A stretch of DNA of 64,000 nucleotides from Methylococcales bacterium. GTDB lineage: Bacteria; Pseudomonadota; Gammaproteobacteria; Methylococcales; Methylomonadaceae. The translations under genes and the position numbers were made by a program. Position 1 is the stretch's first letter, and the number at the start of each line of letters is the position of its first letter. The stretch is from assembly GCA_026398895.1 (NCBI GenBank), contig JAPLRZ010000060.1, forward strand, positions 1 through 64,000, written 5' to 3'. The notes beneath the pieces are model-generated. The model saw only the letters and a list, made by a program, of their open reading frames with translations. It was not told the DNA's origin and did not search any database. Below are positions 9,955 to 16,789 of the stretch, one piece after another.

Positions 9955-10157
9955 ACGAACTGGCAAAACTAAAGTGGCAGTGTCGGCGTGGTATGAAAGA
10001 GCTGGATTTATTACTGGAAAATTATCTAGCTACCGATTATTTACTCGCCGACACTGCCGAAAAAGCGCGATTTGTTGAGTTATTAGCGTTGGAAGATGAT
10101 GAATTGTTGGTAGTTTTGACCCAGAGCGATTGGCGCAAGCTAAGCGTAGAAAATTAG
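9951..10157 (+). CDS. sdhE: SdhE, FAD assembly factor for succinate dehydrogenase
   Basis: 68 residues from GTG 9951, overlapping the sdhB stop (GTGA). It has the conserved RGMKE motif ([16 protein letters not shown]) that interacts with SdhA during flavinylation, and the typical C-terminal DWRKL region ([11 protein letters not shown]). The four-base overlap indicates translational coupling with sdhB, and the pairing with sdhB is common in proteobacteria. Confidence 0.9.
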   Translation: MNELAKLKWQCRRGMKELDLLLENYLATDYLLADTAEKARFVELLALEDDELLVVLTQSDWRKLSVEN

Positions 10158-10295
10158 CTGATATTGAGCTAAATGATGGTTTTCTTGAATTTGGAACTCA
10201 GAAAATATCGAAGTCTGAGTTCATCAAGCGGAATCGTTGCTTCTGTAAAGATATGCACAGCGTACTCTACAAGTCTTGAATAAACATCCTTAGCC

Positions 10296-10301
10296 TATAA
10301 T
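10296..10301 (+). promoter_or_regulatory. Possible -10 element for the restriction-remnant/defence unit
   Basis: TATAAT lies 39 bases upstream of the small ORF at 10341. TTGAAT is found 14 bases before it, shorter than the preferred spacing, so the promoter call is weak. It lies at the border between the sdh genes and the AT-rich island. Confidence 0.25.
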
Positions 10302-10340
10302 ACCCACCAATCCAAACTTTTCACCCACACATCAATAATC

Positions 10341-10520
10341 ATGGACTTAATACAACAAGGCATAGAAAAAGGCTTAATCCGTTTTGATGAAGACCGAAAA
10401 AACATTTTTTATATTCACCAAAATGTACGCCGTAATTACACCAATCCAGAAGAACAAGTACAAACCGAAACCTTTTTAAAATTGGTTTTGGATTATGGCT
10501 ATCCCGTGTCATATATTTAA
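10341..10520 (+). pseudogene. N-terminal remnant of a type I restriction-modification protein
   Basis: The ORF of 59 residues from ATG 10341 starts MDLIQQGIEKGLIRFDEDR and contains RRNYTNPEEQVQTETFLKLV, then YGYPVSYI. This matches the start of HSDR_N-type domains found at the beginning of type I restriction or fused restriction/methylation proteins. It stops at 10520, far short of a complete domain. Together with specificity-subunit tails at 14566 and 15835 it suggests that an R-M locus once filled this site and was largely replaced. Confidence 0.55.
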
Positions 10521-10609
10521 CAATTTATCTCTATCTCTATGTTAATGGGCGGTAAAAATATGTTTTTACTTTTTGTATGGATTGTAACGAAAAATTTAAA
10601 CTTAATATT

Positions 10610-11818
10610 ATGAAAATAAAATCAATTTCTTTTGAAAATTACAAAGCTTTTTTTAAAAAGCAAAAAATGGAATTAAGACCAATTACTATACTTATTGGTA
10701 AAAATAGTTCAGGAAAAAGCTCTATTGCTAAGCTTTTTACTCTACTCGAAAACTCTCTTTCTGGTTTAATAGATGAACCATTATTATTAAAAAATAACAA
10801 TGTTGAATTAGGAGGAGAGTTTGATAATTTATTCTATAATAATAAAAGTGGCGGTTATCCATTAAAACTATCCATTGAGTATAAAGATAAAACTTTAGAG
10901 GTTTCTTTGGCACCAAAACCAGTTAAATATGGCTTGTATATTCATCAATGGGAATATAAGGATGATAAAATCAATATTAATATTGAAGAAAAAGAGGAGC
11001 GCAAGGGTATTTACGTTGATTTTAATACTAAAAAAGAAGAATATAAATGTAAATTCAAAGGATTTTGTCCAACCGAATTAATTGATAATAAATCTTATGA
11101 TATAAGCAAAGATATTAAAATAGAGAGTATAGATGTGGATTACATTGGTCCTTTTAGAATACTACCTGATAGAATGTTTCACTTGTCAGGAAAAACAATC
11201 TTTCATAATACTGGAATAGCAGGGGAAAATGCTTATGCTATGCTTGCTATAAGCTACCTTGACAAAACGGAACTGCATGAAAAAGTTGGCGAATGGTATC
11301 AAAAATATTTTAATGGATGGCAATTAAAGGTTAATAATAAAAGACCTTACTTTGAAATACTGCTTTCTAAGAATAATACAGATGTCAATATTGTCGATGT
11401 TGGTCAAGGTATGAATCAAGCGTTGCCGCTGGTAGTACGCGCTAATATTAAGAAAGAAAATTCTATTATCGTGTTAGAGCAGCCAGAATTACATCTACAT
11501 CCTGCCGCACATGGTGATTTGATGCAGCTATTCGCAAAGTCAGCTAAAGAAAATAATCAAACCTTTATTATTGAAACGCACTCTGAAAATATGCTTCTGC
11601 GTTTGCGTAGACTGATAGTTGAAAATACAGATTTTTCTTTTACCAAAGAAGATGTAATTATTTATTGGGTAGTAGATCATGAAGAGCAAGAACAAGGGCA
11701 AGAACTTAGAGAAATTACTATTAACGATGACGGTGAGTTAAGTTATTGGCCCGCTGGAGTCTTTAATGAAAATATTAAAGAATTATTTGCCATTGATAAC
11801 GCATTAACGAAAAAATAA
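10610..11818 (+). CDS. OLD/RecF-like AAA ATPase of a candidate defence operon
   Basis: 402 residues from ATG 10610 (MKIKSISFENYKAF); an in-frame ATG at 10577 adds eleven residues but the second start fits the family. The Walker A motif is GKNSSGKSS at 30-38. Near residue 270 is an ABC-type signature (DVGQGMNQALPLVV). Next come Walker B (IIVLEQPELHLHP) and the H-loop region (FIIETHSENMLLRLRRL). The layout, including LHLHPAAHGDL, is that of ATPases linked to nucleases in OLD, Gabija and PARIS-type immunity, often with a DUF3696-like tail. It carries no fused nuclease. The next gene starts six bases after its stop. Codon use is much more AT-rich than in sdhB. Confidence 0.85.
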   Translation: MKIKSISFENYKAFFKKQKMELRPITILIGKNSSGKSSIAKLFTLLENSLSGLIDEPLLLKNNNVELGGEFDNLFYNNKSGGYPLKLSIEYKDKTLEVSLAPKPVKYGLYIHQWEYKDDKININIEEKEERKGIYVDFNTKKEEYKCKFKGFCPTELIDNKSYDISKDIKIESIDVDYIGPFRILPDRMFHLSGKTIFHNTGIAGENAYAMLAISYLDKTELHEKVGEWYQKYFNGWQLKVNNKRPYFEILLSKNNTDVNIVDVGQGMNQALPLVVRANIKKENSIIVLEQPELHLHPAAHGDLMQLFAKSAKENNQTFIIETHSENMLLRLRRLIVENTDFSFTKEDVIIYWVVDHEEQEQGQELREITINDDGELSYWPAGVFNENIKELFAIDNALTKK

Positions 11819-11824
11819 TAAATT

Positions 11825-12904
11825 ATGATTCTACAATTTAATCCCACTGTATTTAATAGTCAAGATGATGAAATCAACGATGGAATTATAAAATTGTTAG
11901 ATTGTTTTATGGAAGACCGTTTTATTATAGACTTTATGGGAACTGGTTTAGTGAGTATTTTTTATGACAGTCAAGGTAATTATATATTTGAAAATTCAAA
12001 ATTATCTCAATATATTCTACCAACTAAGGTCAAGAAATTAGAAGGTAAAATAAAGGCGTTAATCAGTAGCGGTAGCAGCTTATCCACGCTAACTAAATTT
12101 TACTTAACTAAAATAATAGTAGGTGTTCAAGAAAATGAATTACATCCGCAAAATGTCGTTAAAATAATCGAGCAACGCTCATTGATTGTCATTGAAAACA
12201 ATCCCAATGATTGGTATTTTATAACTGGAATCATAGATAAATATCAACATTTTGGTGAAAGAAGAGAAATATACAGTCTTATAAAAAAAGCAATGGACAA
12301 ATACTATTTACATTACGATCACGCTGGTGGTAGCAGTATCAAAGCTCAAATAGAGGGCTGGATTAATGGTGTTTATACTGATTTTTATCAATATAAATTA
12401 ATGGCTATTTTTGATAGTGATAAAAAACATCAAAACGACTTTAAGAAAGAATATAAGAATTTAATAGAGTTTATTAAAAATAAATCTATTAGTATTCCAC
12501 CAAGTTCTAATGATTTGGAACATGAATTAAGCGATAAAATTGTATGGCACATATTATACAAAAGAGCTTTAGAAAACTATATACCTGTTAGGGTAATAAA
12601 AACAGAAATAAGAAATTTAACTCAACAGCATAAAGATAATTTAGATAAATTAGCTGTTTCACCTTCTGATATGGATTTTATTGTTTATCATAAACCTGAA
12701 GGTTTAGATAAACAGTATTATATAAGTATTGGAAAAAATGAAGCTAAAGAAGATTTTCCTAAAATGTTTCTAACCAATTTTTCAGCCAGCGAATTAGAGC
12801 AGCGGTGCGCACATCACAAAGTTGACATAGAGTTACCAAACGGTACATTAGAACAAGTTTCAGAAATGGAACAAATTTTACTTAAGATTGCGAAAATAAT
12901 TTAG
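11825..12904 (+). CDS. Unknown protein with TOPRIM-like motif pattern (candidate nuclease)
   Basis: 359 residues, no confident family. A TOPRIM-like residue order can be read: hydrophobic strand then E124 (LIVIENNPNDWYFI), a Gly-Gly turn (AGGSSIKAQIEG, 168-169), a hydrophobic strand ending D197-x-D199 (LMAIFDSDK), and later HILYKRALENYIP (K246, R247, E250, N251, Y252). That last pattern resembles the conserved ending seen in OLD-type and AriB-like TOPRIM nucleases. If right, this is the effector nuclease paired in trans with the ATPase, a split OLD arrangement. The first 110 residues are unlike anything I recognise. It lies in the middle of the operon, six and two bases from its neighbours. 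Confidence 0.6.
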   Translation: MILQFNPTVFNSQDDEINDGIIKLLDCFMEDRFIIDFMGTGLVSIFYDSQGNYIFENSKLSQYILPTKVKKLEGKIKALISSGSSLSTLTKFYLTKIIVGVQENELHPQNVVKIIEQRSLIVIENNPNDWYFITGIIDKYQHFGERREIYSLIKKAMDKYYLHYDHAGGSSIKAQIEGWINGVYTDFYQYKLMAIFDSDKKHQNDFKKEYKNLIEFIKNKSISIPPSSNDLEHELSDKIVWHILYKRALENYIPVRVIKTEIRNLTQQHKDNLDKLAVSPSDMDFIVYHKPEGLDKQYYISIGKNEAKEDFPKMFLTNFSASELEQRCAHHKVDIELPNGTLEQVSEMEQILLKIAKII

Positions 12905-12906
12905 TT

Positions 12907-14484
12907 ATGAATGACAAAATTAGTGTGAAGCCTGATGCCACACATCTTGATGATTTGTTGCAAGATGTAAAAAATGGCAAATATAAAATTCCGAAATTTC
13001 AAAGAGATTTTGTTTGGACTCCAGACCAAATGCTAGAGCTGTTCGACAGCATATTAAAAGGCTACCCTATTGGCAGTTTATTGTTTTGGGAGACATCAGA
13101 TGTCTTTAAATGTAAAGAAGAAGTTGGTTGTTTTGTCGTAAAAGAAACAGCAAAAAGTTACAGTTATATATTGGATGGTGTTCAGCGTATATCTACTCTA
13201 TTTGGAACATTGATGAATCCAAAGAGTTTTGATAGCGATATTATTGCACCTGATAAAAAAGATTTTCTTATCTATTTCGATATTAAAGAAAATGTATTTA
13301 TTTATGCAAAAAGTAAAAAAACTAAAACTGTTTTTTTAGCTCCTCTTTACGAAATTTATGATAACAAGGAATTATTTAATCTATTTCGTAAATTAAATAA
13401 TGAAAATATTACTGACATTGACAAAGAAAAGTATTTTGAAAATGCAAGGGACTTGCACGATATTTTACATAAATATAGATTGCCATTTGTAGAAATAAAA
13501 GGTGGAGATATAAAAAGCTCAATAGATATTTTTAAAAGAATTAATTCCACAGGACAAGAAATTTCTATGGATTTTATGCTATCGGCATTAAATTATAATG
13601 ATGACTCTGGTTTTACGTTTAGTGATGTTATTTCAGATTTTTTAGACAACTTAAATAAGTATAATTTTCAAAATATAAAAAGAGATACCATAATAAATTG
13701 CATTGCAAGTTCAAGAGGAAAAATATATTTTGACATAAAAAGCTTAGAGCTTGAGTTAAAAGATGATTTAGAAAACAGATCATCGCAATCTTTTATTTTT
13801 ATTGAAAAGGCAATAAGTTTTTTATATAAAAAATTATATGTTTTAGATATAGGATTATTACCTTATCCTACACAACTAAACTTTATTTACGAATATTTTA
13901 GAGTAAATCCTAATCCTAGTGATGAAGAATTAAAAAAGTTGGAGAACTGGTTTTGGATTACAACGTATTCTAACTATTTTACTATATATTCTCTGAGCCA
14001 ACAAAGAGCAGCATACAATACATTTAAAGAGTTTTCCGTAAAAATGCACTGCGATGGAATTTATAAAGATGATAAAAAAGAACAATTTTCAACGGCTAAA
14101 TTCCCAAAAAAAGTTGCGCGTAACAGTGTAAGAGCCAAAGTTATTCAGCTTTTTATGTTAAAACAAATAAGCAGTGATATTCAATTTAATGAATCTATTA
14201 AAGAACAATTTATTTTTCCATTGAAAAACGATAGAACAAGAACTCCTGCTAATATGATTTTACGATTGGGTTCAGAATTTGAAAAAGATAAAGATAAAAA
14301 AGATATTTCTTATTTTATAAAAAATTCAGATGCACAAACCTTAGAAAAATATTTTATTAATGAAAAAATAAAAAAATTGTATATAGATGGTAAGGTCGAA
14401 GAATTTATAAAGGCAAGAGAACAATTAATTCAAGAAAAAGAAAAGGAATTTGTAAATAGTTTAGGTATAACTTACATAAATTAG
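12907..14484 (+). CDS. DUF262-domain protein (GmrSD/ParB-like fold) of the candidate defence operon
   Basis: 525 residues. The N-terminal DUF262 signature is clear: IPKFQRDFVW at 28-37, GYPIGSLLFWE at 52-62, and ILDGVQRISTL at 88-98. In GmrS/BrxU-type proteins the last motif is usually DGQQR; here Gln is replaced by Val. The family also shows FKRINSTGQEIS, present near residue 210. I see no His-rich DUF1524/HNH nuclease at the C-terminus, which ends in a charged coiled-coil-like stretch. DUF262 proteins use nucleotides and are common in anti-phage modules. The start lies two bases after the previous stop. Confidence 0.85.
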   Translation: MNDKISVKPDATHLDDLLQDVKNGKYKIPKFQRDFVWTPDQMLELFDSILKGYPIGSLLFWETSDVFKCKEEVGCFVVKETAKSYSYILDGVQRISTLFGTLMNPKSFDSDIIAPDKKDFLIYFDIKENVFIYAKSKKTKTVFLAPLYEIYDNKELFNLFRKLNNENITDIDKEKYFENARDLHDILHKYRLPFVEIKGGDIKSSIDIFKRINSTGQEISMDFMLSALNYNDDSGFTFSDVISDFLDNLNKYNFQNIKRDTIINCIASSRGKIYFDIKSLELELKDDLENRSSQSFIFIEKAISFLYKKLYVLDIGLLPYPTQLNFIYEYFRVNPNPSDEELKKLENWFWITTYSNYFTIYSLSQQRAAYNTFKEFSVKMHCDGIYKDDKKEQFSTAKFPKKVARNSVRAKVIQLFMLKQISSDIQFNESIKEQFIFPLKNDRTRTPANMILRLGSEFEKDKDKKDISYFIKNSDAQTLEKYFINEKIKKLYIDGKVEEFIKAREQLIQEKEKEFVNSLGITYIN

Positions 14485-14565
14485 AGATCGATAGAGAAAA
14501 ATGAAAATATTATTGCAGTTTAGTTATTTCACTACTCATTTTTCCACCCGAAAAAAAACAGTTGC

Positions 14566-14661
14566 GCCGACCACATCAGCGCGTTACGCACCCAAGCCAA
14601 ACAGTTACAACAACAAGCCGCAGCTGAACTGGCACACGCAAAACAGCACGTTGAACACCTG
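14566..14661 (+). pseudogene. Remnant of a type I specificity (HsdS) C-terminus, copy 1
   Basis: The frame reads ADHISALRTQAKQLQQQ followed by AAAELAHAKQHVEHL, the coiled-coil tail common at the end of HsdS proteins. There is no start or upstream body. A near-identical copy lies at 15835. The antitoxin gene at 14678 begins 17 bases after this remnant, so the TA module sits immediately after an hsdS end. Confidence 0.65.
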
Positions 14662-14677
14662 AGTCCAGAGAATAACA

Positions 14678-14899
14678 ATGCAAACACAAAAATTAACTAA
14701 CTTACAATTAGAGTTATTAAAAGTATTCAGTTACCAACTTAATCAACAGCAATTAACGGATATAAAAAAACTACTTGCCAATTACTTTGCTGAGCAAGCT
14801 ACCCAAGAAATGGATAAACTTTGGGAAGAAAATAATTGGGATAACAATACAATGACAACGTGGGCAAATGAACATTTAAGAATTCCTTATAAATCATGA
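14678..14899 (+). CDS. Small antitoxin paired with PIN toxin
   Basis: 73 residues, mostly helical (LTNLQLELLKVFSYQLNQQQL, with LLANYFAEQATQEMDKLWE). It matches the general layout of short antitoxins that precede PIN toxins. Its ATG region (GAGAATAACAATGCAA) is nearly identical to that of the antitoxin at 15343, though the rest of the two proteins differs. Its stop overlaps the start of the toxin by four bases (ATGA). Confidence 0.7.
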   Translation: MQTQKLTNLQLELLKVFSYQLNQQQLTDIKKLLANYFAEQATQEMDKLWEENNWDNNTMTTWANEHLRIPYKS

Positions 14900-15297
14900 G
14901 AGTTGTTTTAGATACCAATATTCTATTAGTGTCCATTGCTAAAAAATCGCCTTATCGCATTATATTCGATGCTTTATTGGCAAATAAGTTTGAGTTAATT
15001 ATCAGTAATGACATACTAAGTGAATATGCAGAAATAATTGCACAAAAAACAAATAACATGATTGCTACAAATATCTGTGAAATGTTATTAAGTTTATCGA
15101 ATGTCAAAAAACAGGAGGTATTTTATAAATGGAATTTTATTGATATAGATAAAGACGATAACAAGTTTGTCGATTGTGCCATTGCTGGCAATGCCGACTA
15201 TTTGGTGAGCAATGATAAGCATTTTAATTGCTTGAAAAAAATAGAATTTCCAAAATTAAATTTATTGACCATTGATGAATTTATGGTGTTACTTTAA
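14896..15297 (+). CDS. PIN-domain ribonuclease toxin
   Basis: 133 residues. PIN-domain acidic residues are visible: D6 in MRVVLDTNILL, E45 or nearby in DILSEYAEI, and the later D-x-x-D cluster DKDDNKFVDCAIAGNADYLVSNDKHF. This belongs to the group of putative toxins with RVVLDTNIL starts. It overlaps the antitoxin stop, so the two are co-translated. All catalytic acids appear present, so it is likely intact. Confidence 0.88.
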   Translation: MRVVLDTNILLVSIAKKSPYRIIFDALLANKFELIISNDILSEYAEIIAQKTNNMIATNICEMLLSLSNVKKQEVFYKWNFIDIDKDDNKFVDCAIAGNADYLVSNDKHFNCLKKIEFPKLNLLTIDEFMVLL

Positions 15298-15342
15298 CGT
15301 ATTAATGTACTCTGATTAAACAACTGATTTAGGAGAATAACA

Positions 15343-15561
15343 ATGCAAGCACAAAACTCAAATGCAGCGCATAGTTTATATGTGCTTTACGAAACATTAT
15401 CGAATGATATTCAGCAAAAATTTTTGCAAGAGCTGATGCAAAAACAAGCGGATAAATTAGAAACACTGGCATTATATCTAGCGTGTAAAGAAGCGAAAGA
15501 TGAAAACGAATTTTTAACCGAAGAGGAAACCGCTGATTTTATTAATAGCTTGCCACAATGA
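15343..15561 (+). CDS. Antitoxin of a RelE/ParE-type module
   Basis: 72 residues (MQAQNSNAAHSLYVLYETL), ending TEEETADFINSLPQ. It has an AGGAG ribosome site eight bases before ATG 15343. The stop overlaps the toxin start (ATGA), the usual coupling. It has no recognisable DNA-binding motif. With its toxin frameshifted, it may persist as an orphan antitoxin. Confidence 0.65.
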   Translation: MQAQNSNAAHSLYVLYETLSNDIQQKFLQELMQKQADKLETLALYLACKEAKDENEFLTEEETADFINSLPQ

Positions 15562-15826
15562 ATATAAAAATCAGTAAACGTTTTGTTAAAGATACGCAAG
15601 CTATAACCGACCAACGTATTTTGGCAAAAATAAAAAAATAATTGTTGAAGCGCAAGCCGTTAATTCAGTTTATGAATTATCGAATATAACAGAATTATCT
15701 GGATACCCTTGCTTTTACCGTATTAAATTCGATTATCGCTACCGTATTGGTATTTATTCAGAGGGTGAAAGTGTAGAGTTTTTAAGAGTGGATAATAGAG
15801 AGAATTTTTATAAAAAGTTTCCTTGA
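15558..15826 (+). pseudogene. RelE/ParE-type toxin broken by a frameshift in an A-run
   Basis: From ATG 15558 the frame reads MNIKISKRFVKDTQAI and stops at TAA after AKIKK near 15641. A one-base shift in the A-rich stretch at about 15630-15641 restores a frame that reads IIVEAQAVNSVYEL, then LSGYPCFYRIKFDYRYRIGI and FLRVDNRENFYKKFP to TGA 15826. This is a typical RelE-like C-terminus. Either the toxin is inactivated by slippage at the homopolymer or the base count is an error. Confidence 0.8.
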
Positions 15827-15834
15827 TTCCCTAC

Positions 15835-15945
15835 ACGTTACGCACCCAAGCCAAGCAGCTACAACAACAAGCCGCCGCTGAGTTGGCACACGCAAAACAG
15901 CAGGTTGAAAACAGGGAAAGGCTAAAACCTTTGGTGCTAGTTTAA
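15835..15945 (+). pseudogene. Remnant of a type I specificity (HsdS) C-terminus, copy 2
   Basis: The frame reads TLRTQAKQLQQQ then AAAELAHAKQQVEN, nearly the same as the copy at 14566 (about 70 of 77 bases match by eye). The frame runs into the MITE-like element, which supplies the stop at 15943. The two copies are direct repeats enclosing the PIN and RelE-type modules. Confidence 0.65.
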
Positions 15946-16134
15946 ATTAAGCAGCTAAAACAGTAAGCGATTGTTTTTAATGGTGTCCAATAGCTTTAGC
16001 TAGTGCTGATTTGTAAAAAGCTGACGCTTTTTGACTCCTATTCCCTTCTAATGGCGGTAAACAAAAAAATGTTTTAATCTCAACACATTGATTTATTTTG
16101 TTTATTTTTATGGAGCTAACTAGCACCAAAGGTT
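15926..16134. mobile_element. MITE-like element with 17-bp perfect terminal inverted repeats
   Basis: AACCTTTGGTGCTAGTT at 15926-15942 is the exact reverse complement of 16118-16134. The 209-bp interior has no ORF. TA lies just outside the left end (GGCTA) and AAT outside the right, so target duplication is not clear. The size, perfect ends and lack of coding content fit a miniature inverted-repeat element. It inserted into the hsdS remnant and lies four bases from the stop of the neighbouring minus-strand ORF. Confidence 0.7.
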
Positions 16135-16138
16135 AATA

Positions 16139-16477
16139 TCAAAAGGTTGATGAGTTGTGGGTAATCGTGTGAATTAAGGTGGGGCTTTGTAAGTCGCTGT
16201 ATAAGCGGTCTAAAGCGGCGGTGAATTTAGCGTTTAGGCTGTTGAAGTGTTGTATGTCAAGATAAGGATGGTCTTCACTGGCATCACATAAGCCTTGAAA
16301 AATAGTTTTCCAATACTGTTCTATTTGTTTGACGTGTTCAGTTAGTTGACTGAAAATATTAGTGTGCTGTGCTGTGCTGTGCTGTGCTGTGCTGTGCTGT
16401 GCTGTGCTGTGCTGTGCTGTGCTGTGCTGTGCTGTGCTGTTTCGTGGCATTTCATTAGTGTTTTTCCTTGAAACCAA
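16139..16477 (-). CDS. Unknown 112-residue protein carrying a pentanucleotide repeat
   Basis: Unrecognised. After MVSRKNTNEMPRN the protein has five copies of the pentapeptide STAQH, the translation of a 5-bp DNA repeat. A non-repetitive helical part follows (FSQLTEHVKQIEQYWKTIF, then HPYLDIQHFNSLNAKF). Because the unit is five bases, gain or loss of one copy changes the frame, so the ORF can be switched. It may be the surviving end of a larger gene rather than a full gene: the start lies only 37 bases before the repeat and the stop abuts the MITE. Confidence 0.45.
   Translation of the reverse strand: MVSRKNTNEMPRNSTAQHSTAQHSTAQHSTAQHSTAQHTNIFSQLTEHVKQIEQYWKTIFQGLCDASEDHPYLDIQHFNSLNAKFTAALDRLYSDLQSPTLIHTITHNSSTF
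16366..16440. repeat. Pentanucleotide microsatellite, 15 perfect copies of GCTGT
   Basis: Fifteen uninterrupted GCTGT units (ACAGC on the minus strand) with partial flanking units. It lies near the 5' end of the minus-strand ORF at 16139-16477. Perfect long arrays of this type mutate by strand slippage and are used for phase variation in Neisseria and Haemophilus genes. Confidence 0.95.
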
Positions 16478-16789
16478 GAGTTAGGTGTTGTAGTGGTAGT
16501 TAGTGTAGAACACTGCAATAATAGGTTGCATCATTTTATTGACGACTAGCTACGAAAAGCACGGCAGGATAGCAATAGCTCATAAGATTATCGCAATTTC
16601 ATATATATATTGAGGCTTAAAAATAGTCATTCTATCAATTGCTTTATTTGACTACTTTGATGTGCTAGAGTTGACAGCTGCTATAGCTTCACAAGGTAGC
16701 AAATGAAAGTTATTATCGGTAGGATCACCTTTTACTGGGCTACCGAGTTTTTCATATAAAAATAATTTATCAAACACAGGAAGGGCATT
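16478..16789. other. Intergenic stretch with the second copy of the 45-bp repeat
   Basis: No ORF is visible. It contains the inverted copy (16550-16594) of the 5412-5456 repeat, an AT-rich run (ATATATATATT at about 16605), TTGACA near 16670 without a well-spaced -10, and an AGGAAGG ribosome site just before ATG 16790. Confidence 0.6.
16550..16594 (-). repeat. 45-bp repeat, exact inverted copy of 5412-5456
   Basis: Reads CTACGAAAAGCACGGCAGG onward to TTATCGC on the plus strand. It is the exact reverse complement of 5412-5456 over 45 bases, with no similarity in the flanks. Confidence 0.9.

Noticed and set aside
10158-10295. Open minus-strand frame of about 40 codons (reads SRLVEYAVHIFTEATIPLDE)
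   Set aside because: No start codon or ribosome site and no recognised family; too short to call a gene.
16366-16440. Short regular repeat that could suggest a CRISPR-like array
   Set aside because: Unit is 5 bp with no spacers; it is a microsatellite.
5412-16594. An 11-kb transposon bounded by the 45-bp inverted repeats
   Set aside because: The segment contains pgi, sdhB and sdhE, which are core genes, and no transposase of its own; inversion or dispersed repeat is more likely.
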